NCBI RefSeq assembly: GCF_000014005.1
Contig: NC_008009.1
Location: 1,736,001-1,800,000, forward strand
Direction of reading: 5' to 3'
Origin: Candidatus Koribacter versatilis Ellin345
GTDB taxonomy: Bacteria > Acidobacteriota > Terriglobia > Terriglobales > Acidobacteriaceae
Length of the DNA: 64,000 nt
The notes beneath the pieces were generated by a model. The model worked only from the letters and a program-made list of their open reading frames with translations, was not told where the DNA came from and did not search any database. A program made the translations under genes and the position numbers. This document shows, piece by piece, positions 49,520-58,374 of the stretch. Position 1 is the first letter of the stretch; each line of letters begins with the position of its first letter.

Positions 49520-51112
49520 ATGAGTAGTGCTGCTGTCCAGCAGCAGGAGGCGTCTGCCACAAGTCCGTGGTTGATTGCCATTGCTGTCATGTTGGCGACC
49601 TTTATGGAGGTGCTCGATACCTCGATCGCCTCGGTCGCCCTGCCACATATCGCGGGAAGCCTTTCGGCAACGAACGACGAAGCCACCTGGGTACTCACCA
49701 GCTATCTCGTCGCCAACGCCATCATTCTCCCGGCGAGTACGTGGTTTGCGCTGCGCTTTGGTCGCAAGCGCTTCCTCATTATCTGTATCGCTATCTTTAC
49801 CGTTTCCTCGTTTGCCTGCGGTGCTGCCACAAGTCTATGGATGATCCTCGCCGCGCGTGCTATCCAGGGCGCCGGAGGGGGCGCGTTGCAGCCGCTCTCG
49901 CAGGCCATCTTGCTCGAAAGTTTCCCGCCGCAAAAACGCGGCTTGGCGATGGCTGTCTTCGCCCTCGGCGTCGTTGTTGCTCCGGTCCTCGGTCCAACCT
50001 TTGGCGGCTGGCTCACCGACACCTACTCCTGGCGCTGGGCCTTCTACATCAACATCCCCATCGGAATTCTCGCTGTCTTCATGATCTTGCGTTATGTCGT
50101 CGATCCTCCGTACATCAAGAATGCAAAGCCCGGAAGAATCGACGCCATCGGCCTCGGCCTGCTCGCCGTTTGGCTCGGCGCGCTTCAGATTATTCTCGAC
50201 AAAGGGCAGGAAGTGGATTGGTGGAGTGCTACTTGGCTGCGCTGGGCTACCCTCGTTCTGCTCGTCACATTCATTGCGTTTCTCTGGTGGCAATTCACAG
50301 CCGAGAAACCGCTGGTGAATCTTCGCGTCTTCACGCATCGCAATTTCACTCTGGGCTGCATCATGATCGGCCTCTTCGGCGCCGTGATCTACGGCATGGT
50401 CACGCTGCTGCCGCTGTTTTATCAAGAGTTGATGGGCTATACCGCCCTGAATGCCGGCATCGCTGTGAGTCCCCGGGGTGTGGGTGCAATTGTCGCCATG
50501 CCCATAATCGGTATCCTTACCAGTCGCATTGACAATCGCTGGCTGATCGCCTTCGGCTTCGCGCTCTTCGGAATTTGCAGCATCTGGTTCGGCGAAGTCT
50601 ATCTCGGCATCGGCCCCTGGACGTTCATCTGGGCGATCATCCTCAGCGGATTCGCGTCAGGCTGCGTCTTCGTGCCGCTCTCTACCACCACGATGGCAGG
50701 GCTCCGCAACGAAGAGATTGGCAACGCCAGCGGCCTCTACAATCTCCTGCGCAATATCGGTGGCAGCATTGGCATTTCCATTGTGAACATGATTGTTGCC
50801 CGCCACTCGCAAACGCATCGCAACGATCTAGTTCACAACATCTCGGCACAGAACCCGAACTTCCATAACCAGTTCGGTGCGATCGCGAACGGCCTGAAGG
50901 ACGCAGGATCCGGCGGCAACGGAGCGCCGCTGTGGGATTCAACCACGCGGGCGTGGGGCGTTGTGAATGGCATGGTCGAACGCCAAGCGCGGCTCTGGTC
51001 CTACGTTGACGACTTCCGCTATCTCGCGCTCGTATGTTTCGCGTGCGTGCCCCTGGTCTTCATGCTGAAGAAGGCAGTCGCTAAAAAGGGAGCTGTGGGC
51101 GCCGCGCACTAA
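49520..51112 (+). CDS. DHA2-family MFS drug exporter (EmrB/QacA type)
   Basis: A 530-residue transporter with 14 predicted helices. Motif D1 region is LATFMEVLDTSIASVALPHI, motif A is WFALRFGRKRFLII and motif C is ALGVVVAPVLGPTFGGWLTD, the antiporter motif. It resembles EmrB, which works with the periplasmic EmrA and a TolC channel; no EmrA gene is adjacent, so partners would be encoded elsewhere. AGGGAAGGGATTGG precedes the ATG. Confidence 0.9.
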   Translation: MSSAAVQQQEASATSPWLIAIAVMLATFMEVLDTSIASVALPHIAGSLSATNDEATWVLTSYLVANAIILPASTWFALRFGRKRFLIICIAIFTVSSFACGAATSLWMILAARAIQGAGGGALQPLSQAILLESFPPQKRGLAMAVFALGVVVAPVLGPTFGGWLTDTYSWRWAFYINIPIGILAVFMILRYVVDPPYIKNAKPGRIDAIGLGLLAVWLGALQIILDKGQEVDWWSATWLRWATLVLLVTFIAFLWWQFTAEKPLVNLRVFTHRNFTLGCIMIGLFGAVIYGMVTLLPLFYQELMGYTALNAGIAVSPRGVGAIVAMPIIGILTSRIDNRWLIAFGFALFGICSIWFGEVYLGIGPWTFIWAIILSGFASGCVFVPLSTTTMAGLRNEEIGNASGLYNLLRNIGGSIGISIVNMIVARHSQTHRNDLVHNISAQNPNFHNQFGAIANGLKDAGSGGNGAPLWDSTTRAWGVVNGMVERQARLWSYVDDFRYLALVCFACVPLVFMLKKAVAKKGAVGAAH

Positions 51113-51131
51113 AGGCGGCGCTCCGCTCAAC

Positions 51132-51290
51132 CTACGCGCTTATCGCGGTCTTCTCAGACTTCCAGAAGGGATTGTCGAGTCCCGCTAAAGGGTGTTTTTC
51201 ATCCGGCCGATTCGTTTCCGGATGTCGCTCTTCGTTCTGGGGACACGGCGAGTTCAAATGGTGTTCGCTTCCACAATAAGGACAGTGCAT
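51132..51290 (-). CDS. Small zinc-ribbon-like protein, 52 residues
   Basis: The frame begins MHCPYCGSEHHLNSPCPQNE and ends PFWKSEKTAISA. CPYC, two adjacent His and a further Cys give enough ligands for a Zn site. GGGAG lies 8 nt before the ATG, an optimal ribosome site. It lies 111 nt downstream of the LysR gene on the same strand and converges on the MFS exporter. No family is recognised beyond a generic zinc knuckle; a regulator or chaperone role is a guess. Confidence 0.6.
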   Translation of the reverse strand: MHCPYCGSEHHLNSPCPQNEERHPETNRPDEKHPLAGLDNPFWKSEKTAISA

Positions 51291-51401
51291 CAGAGTTGCT
51301 CCCGAATAGAGTGTTGCACCTTACGCAACTCTTATTAGAAGCCTCCGCGCGAGAACGCAGAAACGCAAAATATTAATTCGCTCGAACGATTATTCGAATT
51401 G

Positions 51402-52310
51402 TCACATGCGATGCGACTTCGATTTTTTCGCCACCGGACGATGGCGCATGAGATCGATGAATGCAGTCGCAGAACGGGGTAGAGTGCGATCGTTACGGTA
51501 GATCAGGCCTAACTCGCGCCACATGTCCACCCCTGCAATCGGCAGCATCTTGGCTTTCCCTGCGCGCACTTCATCTTGCGCGAAGGTGCTACTCAATAGC
51601 GTTACGCCCACGCCCGACACCACGAAGCTCTTGATCAGCCCAACGCTTGGGATCTCCATCGCCACCCGCAGCTTCGAATTGTATGGGCGGAACAGTTTAT
51701 CGAGCTGTTGGCGCGTGTAGCCAGTCTTCGGGAAAATCTGCGGATACTCCGCGATCTCCTCGATCGTCACGCTCTCCTTCGCGGCCAGCGGATGCCGTAC
51801 TGGCACCATCAGTTCGAGGCGATCACGGAAGATGGGATGGACTTTCAACGACGGTGATTTCACCGGAAGCGTCGCGATGCCGAGATCGATTACGCCGTCT
51901 TCCACAGCTTGCAAAATCTTGCGGCTGAAGTTGCGGTAAACCGTAATCTGCACCTGTGGGAATTGCTGGCAATACTCGGTGAAAATATCCGGCAGCACAT
52001 ACAGGCAGGTCGCCTCATTCGCGCCTATGGACAGCACTCCCCGAGGCGTTTCGCCCTGATCGGCAACCGCGCGCAACGACTCGTTGCGCAAAGCAACCAT
52101 GCGCTGCGCGTATTCCAGCAGTACCTCTCCGGCGGGTGAAAGACGCACGATCTTACCCGAGCGGTCAAAGAGACGCTCGCCGTATTCCTGTTCCAGTTGT
52201 CGGATTTGGGCGCTGACGGCCGATTGCGAGCGGTAGACCTTTTCTCCGGCGCGCGAGAAGTTCCCGAGCTTGGCTACCTCGAGAAAAGTCAGGAGCTGAT
52301 CGAAGTCCAT
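51402..52310 (-). CDS. LysR-family transcriptional regulator
   Basis: A 302-residue regulator. The N-terminal winged HTH is LLTFLEVAKLGNFSRAGEKV through RSQSAVSAQIRQLEQEYGER. The effector domain (about 90-295) begins GVLSIGANEATCLYVLPDIF with IGVGVTLLS-type closing strands (FVVSGVGVTLLSSTF). It is related to the CysB/CbbR-like branch by pattern only. It follows proC by 70 nt on the same strand; its target is not evident. Confidence 0.9.
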   Translation of the reverse strand: MDFDQLLTFLEVAKLGNFSRAGEKVYRSQSAVSAQIRQLEQEYGERLFDRSGKIVRLSPAGEVLLEYAQRMVALRNESLRAVADQGETPRGVLSIGANEATCLYVLPDIFTEYCQQFPQVQITVYRNFSRKILQAVEDGVIDLGIATLPVKSPSLKVHPIFRDRLELMVPVRHPLAAKESVTIEEIAEYPQIFPKTGYTRQQLDKLFRPYNSKLRVAMEIPSVGLIKSFVVSGVGVTLLSSTFAQDEVRAGKAKMLPIAGVDMWRELGLIYRNDRTLPRSATAFIDLMRHRPVAKKSKSHRM

Positions 52311-52380
52311 GCATTAATGTATCAAACCGGAGCTTCAAGGCAATGTGACAAGTTGTCGAACCTCCCAAACCTTGGTCACC

Positions 52381-53223
52381 TTAACTGAACACCAACTCCT
52401 TCGCGCGCTGCGCAGCCTTCACCACCGCTTTAATCAGCGTCACCCGCAACTTGCCCTCTTCCAGTTCGAGGATGCCATCAATTGTGCAGCCTGCCGGCGT
52501 CGTTACGGCGTCCTTCAATTGCGCCGGATGTTGCCCGGTTTCCAGCACAACTTGCGCCGCGCCCATCGTTGTCTGTGCTGCCAAAAGCGTCGCCAGATCG
52601 CGCGGTAAGCCGACCTTCACGCCTGCTTCCGCCAGGGACTCGATGATGATGTAGATAAACGCTGGCCCGCTCGCCGACAGCCCGGTCACGGCATCCATAT
52701 GTTTTTCTTCCACGATAGCCGTGCGGCCCACCGTATTGAACATCGCCTGCGCCAGATCGAGTTGAGCCGCAGTAGCGTGCGCACCTTTGCAGATGCCCGT
52801 CATGCCCGCACCCAGCATTGAGGGTGTATTCGGCATGGCGCGAATGATCGGCACCTTCGCCGCGAGCCGCTCTTCCATGTAGGCCGTCGGAACCGATGCC
52901 GCTACCGAGATCAGCAGCTGGTTCGGCTTGATCTCGTCACGCAAACTGGTGAGAACAGTACCAATCTGCTGCGGCTTTAGTGCGACGAGGATGATGTCCG
53001 CGCCTTTGATTGCCGCGGCGTTATCGGTGCCAACCTGAATGCCGAACTCCTGCGTGAGCTTGGCGGTCTTATCTGCATGGTTCACCGTCGCGCGCACGCG
53101 CTTCGGCGAGAGCAGTCCTTCGCGCAACATGGCTTGCAGCAGGATGCTGCCGATCTTGCCGAGTCCGAGGATCGCGACGGTCTGTTGGGAGAGCTTCGAG
53201 GTCGATTTCGCTTTGCTGGTCAT
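52381..53223 (-). CDS. proC: Pyrroline-5-carboxylate reductase
   Basis: A 280-residue NADPH-dependent enzyme making proline. The Rossmann motif is VAILGLGKIGSILLQAML (about 18). Later blocks are LVALKPQQIGTVLTSLR, IRAMPNTPSMLGAGMTGICK and the signature TGLSASGPAFIYIIIESLAE, ending with TTPAGCTIDGILELEEGKLR. The start MTSKAKST is used because GGAAAG precedes it; a longer frame adds 12 residues. It follows thrB by 45 nt on the same strand and may be read with the threonine operon. Confidence 0.93.
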   Translation of the reverse strand: MTSKAKSTSKLSQQTVAILGLGKIGSILLQAMLREGLLSPKRVRATVNHADKTAKLTQEFGIQVGTDNAAAIKGADIILVALKPQQIGTVLTSLRDEIKPNQLLISVAASVPTAYMEERLAAKVPIIRAMPNTPSMLGAGMTGICKGAHATAAQLDLAQAMFNTVGRTAIVEEKHMDAVTGLSASGPAFIYIIIESLAEAGVKVGLPRDLATLLAAQTTMGAAQVVLETGQHPAQLKDAVTTPAGCTIDGILELEEGKLRVTLIKAVVKAAQRAKELVFS

Positions 53224-53268
53224 AGGTCTTTCCAGTGTCTTAGTTTGATGGTTGCGCAAACGTGGTAC

Positions 53269-54216
53269 TTACGCGAAAACCGAAGGATCCGGTTCGTTTG
53301 GAGGGACCTCGCTGACCGGAGCTTCGTCATTGCGGTGCACAGCCAGCGTACGAACCTGGTAGGGAAGTCCAAGCCCCTCGTAGATATTGGCTAGCATTCG
53401 CTCGATCTCGCTAAAGCTCTGCGTCGCGAAGCACACAATGGACGGTCCCGCGCCGCTCAGGCACACGCCAAGAATGTCAGGATGATCAAGCATCAACGCT
53501 TGGTCGAGTCCGGGAATGAGTTTCTGCCGATGTGGCTGATGCAGGCGATCAGAAAGCGCTTCGTGAAGAAGAGAGAAGTCTTCGCTTTGCAACGCGTGCA
53601 ACAGATGCGCCATTCGCTGGAGGTTAAATACCGCATCGTGTCGCGAAACTCTCTCCGGCAGCACGCTCCGCGCTGCCGACGTCGAGAGATTGTATTCGGG
53701 TGTCGCAACGATCAGGCACAGCGATGCCGGCCAGGGCATCGAGACCGCTGAAGTCGAACCATCGGGAAGCTGGCAACTTGCAGTCATGCCACCGAGCAGC
53801 GCAGCAGAAACATTATCGGGATGTCCTTCCAGCGCCACCGCGGCATTCAGCAGATCGCGCGCCTGCATCGGCTCCATGATTGCCTCGTACAAGCGCAAAC
53901 CCGCAACCGTGGCTGCGGCACTGCTTCCCAGACCCGAACGTATAGGAATGTCGCAATGCACATCCACTTCAAGGGAAGGGAACGACCCGCTGTGCTGCCG
54001 CGCGAGGAAATTGAACGCGCGCTCGATATAGTTGTCGCCCTTGAGTTGCTGCCCAATGAAATTGAAACGAAGCTCGTTTCTGCCCTCGATCGCCCGCACT
54101 TTCAGCCGCAAATAAAGCTGCACCGCCACGGCAAGCACGTCGAATCCCGGCCCCAGGTTTGCCACCGAGGCCGGGACCGTAATCTCGATTTCTCCGCGTT
54201 CGGCGAGCGCGCTCAT
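53269..54216 (-). CDS. thrB: Homoserine kinase
   Basis: A 315-residue GHMP kinase making O-phosphohomoserine. Motif 1 is VPASVANLGPGFDVLAVAV, motif 2 (ATP loop) is PIRSGLGSSAAATVAGLRLY (about 90) and motif 3 is GVCLSGAGPSIVCFA. The start ATG overlaps the thrC stop by 4 nt. It is the fourth gene of lysC-hom-thrC-thrB, under the leader described at 58182-58404. Confidence 0.94.
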   Translation of the reverse strand: MSALAERGEIEITVPASVANLGPGFDVLAVAVQLYLRLKVRAIEGRNELRFNFIGQQLKGDNYIERAFNFLARQHSGSFPSLEVDVHCDIPIRSGLGSSAAATVAGLRLYEAIMEPMQARDLLNAAVALEGHPDNVSAALLGGMTASCQLPDGSTSAVSMPWPASLCLIVATPEYNLSTSAARSVLPERVSRHDAVFNLQRMAHLLHALQSEDFSLLHEALSDRLHQPHRQKLIPGLDQALMLDHPDILGVCLSGAGPSIVCFATQSFSEIERMLANIYEGLGLPYQVRTLAVHRNDEAPVSEVPPNEPDPSVFA

Positions 54217-55439
54217 CCGTTCACCTCGGCCAGTCGCGCTTCATTCGCCTTCGCATGGGCCTTCAGGATGTAGTCGGTGTCCTTCAGCGCGTGGCCCGTC
54301 AGGATCGCGACCACCGTGGCATCGCGATCGAGCTTGCCTTCCGCATGCAGCTTGCGCAGCCCGGCGAGCGTAGTGGCCGAAGCCGGCTCGCAGCCAATGC
54401 CATCGAGGCCTATGAGCGCCTTTGCTTCGCCGATCTCTTCATCGGTTACTTCCATCACGAACCCGCCGGTCATCTTCACACCATGCAGCGCCTTGCGCCA
54501 CGACCGCGGATTGCCAATTCGAATCGCTGTCGCCACCGTCTCCGGATGTTCCGTCGGAGTCAGTTCGTCCGCGCCAGTCCGCCACAGCTCAGCAAATGGA
54601 TTCGCACCCGCCGCCTGCACCACTACGAGCTTTGGCAACCGATCGATAAATCCAAACTCCTTCAGCTCCTCCAGCCCTTTGCTGAATGCCGCGCTGTTAC
54701 CGAGATTCCCTCCGGGACAAATCACCACGTCCGGTACCCGCCAGTCGAGTTGCTCCATCATCTCGAAGATGACCGTCTTCTGCCCCTCAACGCGGAACGG
54801 ATTCACAGAATTCAGAAAGTAGATGTCGTCGTTTTTCGTGTTAAGAAGCTGATCGAGTGCCGCGTCGAAGCTGCCATCCACTTCGACGATCTTTGCGCCA
54901 AACTCCAGCGCCTGAGCCAGCTTGTTCAGCGAAATCTTTCCACTCGGCAGATAGACGTGGGCTTCCAATCCCGCGCGCGACGCATACGCCGCCAGCGATG
55001 CCGACGTATTGCCCGTCGAGGCACAAGCGACGATCTTCGCGCCGACATGTTTGGCTTCCGTCATGCCCGTGGTCATACCCAGGTCTTTAAAGCAGCCAGT
55101 AGGATTCCATCCGAGATGCTTGAAAAACAGCTGGTCGAGACCGGTGGATTTGCCGGTCTTCAAGCCGTGTACCAGTGGCGTATTTCCTTCGGAGAGGGTT
55201 ACAAGATCTTCTAACGAGTAGGGGCCGGGCAGGAGGTCTCGGAAACGCCACACGCCGCTTCGGTCGGCGCTGGCGTTCGACATTCGACGCTCCAGCCACA
55301 TTCGCTTTACCTGCGCCGGATCCTGCTTTGGCGCTTCCATCACCACTTCCAGCAGGTCACCACACTTCGGGCACGCCACCGCGCGTTCGTGTAGATCCAG
55401 CGTGTGCGCACAATTCCGGTTGTTGCATCGCAAATGCAT
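54213..55439 (-). CDS. thrC: Threonine synthase
   Basis: A 408-residue PLP enzyme turning O-phosphohomoserine into threonine. The first 40 residues form a zinc-ribbon (HLRCNNRNCAHTLDLHERAV, CPKCGDLLEVVM) as in plant-like threonine synthases. The Schiff-base Lys is in NPTGCFKDLGM; the phosphate loop is ASTGNTSASLAAYASRAGLE. The ATG at 55439 follows the hom stop by 8 nt. A frame extending further upstream overlaps hom and is not used. It is coupled to thrB by ATGA. Confidence 0.93.
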   Translation of the reverse strand: MHLRCNNRNCAHTLDLHERAVACPKCGDLLEVVMEAPKQDPAQVKRMWLERRMSNASADRSGVWRFRDLLPGPYSLEDLVTLSEGNTPLVHGLKTGKSTGLDQLFFKHLGWNPTGCFKDLGMTTGMTEAKHVGAKIVACASTGNTSASLAAYASRAGLEAHVYLPSGKISLNKLAQALEFGAKIVEVDGSFDAALDQLLNTKNDDIYFLNSVNPFRVEGQKTVIFEMMEQLDWRVPDVVICPGGNLGNSAAFSKGLEELKEFGFIDRLPKLVVVQAAGANPFAELWRTGADELTPTEHPETVATAIRIGNPRSWRKALHGVKMTGGFVMEVTDEEIGEAKALIGLDGIGCEPASATTLAGLRKLHAEGKLDRDATVVAILTGHALKDTDYILKAHAKANEARLAEVNG

Positions 55440-55447
55440 TCGGTCCC

Positions 55448-56743
55448 CTATTTCAAAATCGGCATGCAGAACGGCGCCTGCTTGTGGAAGTCGAGTTTCG
55501 CAATTTCGGCGAGCGCATTGTCGAGCTTCGCCGCGCTGCATGTTTCCAGCGTCATCACGAACGGCAGCTCTGTTTTCGGACAACCCGGCTTCTGCAACAC
55601 GGAGTCAATGTTAATCCCGTTCTTCGAAAGCACGTTCGCGATCGCCGCGATGATTCCCGGTTTGTCCTGAATGACGAAGCGCACATAGTGCGGCGTCTCG
55701 AAGTCGTTGCTCACCGCGAAACGCGCCGGATCGGCAGCGTCATATTCGCGCGGCTTGTGGCGTGCGATGTGCAACAGATCGGAAACCACCGCGACCGCCG
55801 TCGGATTGCCGCCCGCCCCGAAGCCCGCAAACACGGTTTCGCCGCCAAATTCGCCGGTGCTCACCAGCAAATTCTGGCTTCCTGCCACACGCGCCAGAGG
55901 TTCGGTTTGCGGCACCAAAGCCGGTTCGACGGACGCATACAGCTTATTGCCGTGCTTCTCGGCGCGCGAAATCTGCCGAATCGTGCAGCCAAGCTGGTGC
56001 GCGTAGTCGAAGTCAATTTGCTGCACGCCGGAGATCGCGCGACACTGCACTTCATCCGCACGCACGTCGGCGTTCAAGCCTACGCGCGAGAGGATGACCA
56101 GCTTCGCGCGCGCATCGTAACCTTCAATGTCATCGGTCGGATCAGCCTCGGCAAGTCCCGCCTTCTGAGCCTCGACCAACGCATCGGCGAACGATGCCCC
56201 GCTCTGTTCAATCCGCGTCAGGATGTAATTGCACGTTCCATTCAATATCCCGCGCACCTTGTGCAGCCGATCGCCCGCCAGACCATCTTGCAGTGCGGCG
56301 ATCACCGGCACTCCGCCCGCAACGCAGGCGCCAAAACCAAGGTGCAGATCGCGTTCCCGCGCCAGCGCGAACAGCTCGCTGCCATGGTGAGCAATCAGCT
56401 GCTTGTTTGCCGTCACGATGGCCTTACCCGCCAGCAGTGCGCTTTTCACCCACTGGTATGCAGGATCGAGTCCACCAACCAGCTCGACGATCACTTCCGC
56501 GTCCGATTTGATCAGATCATCGAACGTATCGGTCCACTGCACATCGCTCGAGACCCAATCCACCTTCTTGCGTGCGACATCGCGGTTGTACACATGCGTC
56601 AACTGGAAGGGAAGCTCTCCATTACGCGAGGCCAGCAGACGCGCCACCGAACTGCCGACGGTGCCAAAGCCCACCAGTGCGACCTTGCAAACTTTCGCCG
56701 AAGCGTTCTCTGGGAGGCGTGTCACTTTCAAAGTCGAAGCCAT
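55448..56743 (-). CDS. hom: Homoserine dehydrogenase
   Basis: A 431-residue NAD(P)-dependent enzyme. The Rossmann motif is VALVGFGTVGSSVARLLASR (about 22). The catalytic block has GGVPVIAALQDGLAGDRLHK, RGILNGTCNYILTRIE and DPTDDIEGYDARAKLVILSR. A C-terminal ACT domain (about 350-430) carries PGIIAAIANVLSKNGINIDS and should give feedback inhibition by threonine. Its ATG abuts the lysC stop (TAA ATG), so the two are coupled. Confidence 0.95.
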   Translation of the reverse strand: MASTLKVTRLPENASAKVCKVALVGFGTVGSSVARLLASRNGELPFQLTHVYNRDVARKKVDWVSSDVQWTDTFDDLIKSDAEVIVELVGGLDPAYQWVKSALLAGKAIVTANKQLIAHHGSELFALARERDLHLGFGACVAGGVPVIAALQDGLAGDRLHKVRGILNGTCNYILTRIEQSGASFADALVEAQKAGLAEADPTDDIEGYDARAKLVILSRVGLNADVRADEVQCRAISGVQQIDFDYAHQLGCTIRQISRAEKHGNKLYASVEPALVPQTEPLARVAGSQNLLVSTGEFGGETVFAGFGAGGNPTAVAVVSDLLHIARHKPREYDAADPARFAVSNDFETPHYVRFVIQDKPGIIAAIANVLSKNGINIDSVLQKPGCPKTELPFVMTLETCSAAKLDNALAEIAKLDFHKQAPFCMPILK

Positions 56744-58153
56744 TTATGCTACCCCCGAACAGCCGGCGTAAACTTCGTCGCCCTTGGCTGCGAACGTTAA
56801 TTTCTCTTCCTCGAAGAAGTGGGCGTGCAGCGCCTTCACCGCTCGCACCGCCTCGTTTTCTTCCGCCACGAAGCTGATGTTGATCTCCGACGCACCCTGC
56901 GAAACCATGTGAATGTTGACGCCATGCTTGGCCACCACGGCGAAGACATCGGCGCAAATACCCACCCGCCCGCGGATGTTATCGCCCACCAGGCAAACGA
57001 TGGCCTTTCCGTTCTCCACATCCACTTGCCCCAGCCGCTTCAGATCGCTCACCAATGCCTTCACATCGCGCGTTCCATCCAGCGCCACCGAAACGCTCAC
57101 TTCGGAGGTATTTACCAGGTCCGGCGAGAGCGAATGCTTCTCAAACACTTCGAACAGCGACCGCAGGAAGCCATGATTGATCAGCAGCCGTGGCGCGCGG
57201 ATATTCAAAATCTTCGTGCCCTTCTTCAGCGCGATGGCGCGGAAGGTCGTCGCACTATGCGGTGCGTGTTGCTGGATGCAGGTGCCCGTGCTCTTCGGAT
57301 TGCGCGAATTCAGTACGTACACCGGAATATTCGACTCGACCGCCGGAATCAGCGTCGCCGGATGCAGCACCTTCGCCCCGAAGTAAGCCAACTCCGAAGC
57401 TTCTTCGAAGCCAATCACTTCAATCCGCCTCGCATCTTTGCAAATCCGCGGATCGGTCGTCAGCATGCCTTCGACATCGGTCCAGATCTCAATCTTCTTC
57501 GCGCCCAACGCCGCGCCCACGATCGCTGCCGAAAAGTCTGAACCTCCGCGCCCCAACGTCGTCTGCGTGCCGTCCTCGGTCGCGCCGACGAAGCCGCCCA
57601 ATACTGGTACCCGGTTCTTTGCGAGATGTTCTTTGAGAGCGCTGCGGAGGCGGGAATTGGTCTGATCGAGAAGCGGAACGGCCTTGGTATGACAGTTGTC
57701 GGTCACGATACATTGACGGGCATCAATATGTATCGCATCCACCCCAGCGGCTTTGAACAGCGCTACCACCATCACGCTCGACAACATCTCGCCGAACGAC
57801 AAGACGTTGTCCTGGGTGCGGGGCGAAAGCTCACCGAGCGCCGCAATGCCCTTGAGCACGTCCTGCAGGTTGCCAAATAGTTCCTGCACCTGCTCTTCGG
57901 CCGCCCCTGCGCCCTTGACGCCCGCCAGCACCGCCAGGTGCCTTTGCCGTCCAGCCTTCCATAGCTTCAGCGCCGCCGCGAGGTCACCCTTCGCCGCGGC
58001 TTTGCCCATCGCCACCAGCGAGTCCGTAAACCCGCCCAGCGCACTGACCACGACCGCCGGCTTTTGTTTGGCGCGGTCACGGACGATCCCTGCCACCCGC
58101 GAGATCGCCGCCGCGTCTTCCACCGAGGTACCACCGAACTTCATGACAATCAT
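56744..58153 (-). CDS. lysC: Aspartate kinase
   Basis: A 469-residue enzyme phosphorylating aspartate. Motifs are MIVMKFGGTSVEDAAAISRV, then VLGGFVGATEDGTQTTLGRG and GSDFSAAIVGAALGAKKIEI, WTDVEGMLTTDPR. Two ACT domains follow (about 320-460, for example GDNIRGRVGICADVFAVVAK), for allosteric control. The ATG at 58153 is chosen since GGGAG lies 6 nt upstream; a longer frame from 58189 starts inside the terminator stem. It is the first gene after the attenuator. Confidence 0.95.
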   Translation of the reverse strand: MIVMKFGGTSVEDAAAISRVAGIVRDRAKQKPAVVVSALGGFTDSLVAMGKAAAKGDLAAALKLWKAGRQRHLAVLAGVKGAGAAEEQVQELFGNLQDVLKGIAALGELSPRTQDNVLSFGEMLSSVMVVALFKAAGVDAIHIDARQCIVTDNCHTKAVPLLDQTNSRLRSALKEHLAKNRVPVLGGFVGATEDGTQTTLGRGGSDFSAAIVGAALGAKKIEIWTDVEGMLTTDPRICKDARRIEVIGFEEASELAYFGAKVLHPATLIPAVESNIPVYVLNSRNPKSTGTCIQQHAPHSATTFRAIALKKGTKILNIRAPRLLINHGFLRSLFEVFEKHSLSPDLVNTSEVSVSVALDGTRDVKALVSDLKRLGQVDVENGKAIVCLVGDNIRGRVGICADVFAVVAKHGVNIHMVSQGASEINISFVAEENEAVRAVKALHAHFFEEEKLTFAAKGDEVYAGCSGVA

Positions 58154-58176
58154 CACCGGCTCCCTTTTCGCCGAAA

Positions 58177-58214
58177 ACAGAAAACCCACCTACCCTGCTT
58201 AGGGCGGTGGGTTT
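58177..58214 (-). terminator. Intrinsic terminator/attenuator before lysC
   Basis: On the minus strand AAACCCACC (58214-58206) pairs with GGTGGGTTT (58190-58182), a 9-bp stem with inner CCCT-AAGC-AGGG, followed by TTTCTGTTTT. It stands 24 nt before the lysC ATG and after a promoter for the same operon. Termination here would therefore block lysC-hom-thrC-thrB. Confidence 0.88.
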
Positions 58215-58300
58215 GTAAGTTCTTGATTCTTAGAGTTTAAGTGCTCTTAAAATCCCCCTCCGCCCTTTGTGGTTCGCGATGTTGTTGTAATTCGCGTACC
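58201..58300 (-). promoter_or_regulatory. Antiterminator pairing and Thr-codon pause hairpin
   Basis: AGGGCGGAGGG (58266-58256, minus strand) pairs, with one mismatch, with CCCACCGCCCT (58211-58201), the 5' part of the terminator stem, so the two structures exclude each other. Just upstream, GGTACGCGA (58300-58292) pairs with TCGCGAACC (58279-58271), one mismatch, around a 12-nt loop that contains one Ile and three Thr codons. A stalled ribosome at those codons would free the antiterminator. Confidence 0.8.
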
Positions 58301-58360
58301 AATACCCGAGATTGTGCACGGCATGCACATGGCCATCTGGGTTGGGCGGAAGCTTGCCAT
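58247..58360 (-). CDS. Threonine/isoleucine-rich leader peptide
   Basis: The 37-codon frame starts MASFRPTQMAMCMPC and ends with the run GTRITTTSRTTKGGGGF then TAA. Six of ten codons from TRITTTSRTT are Thr and one is Ile; E. coli ThrL is likewise TITTTITITT-rich and ends in a Gly/Asn-rich tail. The Thr run sits in the loop of a hairpin and the tail codons (AAG GGC GGA GGG) overlap the antiterminator, as needed for attenuation. The ATG at 58360 is only about 8 nt from the predicted transcript start and has no Shine-Dalgarno, so it may be leaderless; in-frame ATGs at 58336, 58330 and 58324 are alternatives. Confidence 0.75.
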   Translation of the reverse strand: MASFRPTQMAMCMPCTISGIGTRITTTSRTTKGGGGF

Positions 58361-58374
58361 AATTTAGTTCGATG

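Noticed and set aside
55175-56800. 541-codon open frame antisense to thrC/hom
   Set aside because: It crosses two well-supported enzyme genes and shows shadow-frame composition.
58154-58374. Lysine riboswitch or T-box before lysC
   Set aside because: The leader is too short for the lysine aptamer, and no T-box sequence (TGGNACC) or specifier stem is present; the Thr-rich frame explains it better.
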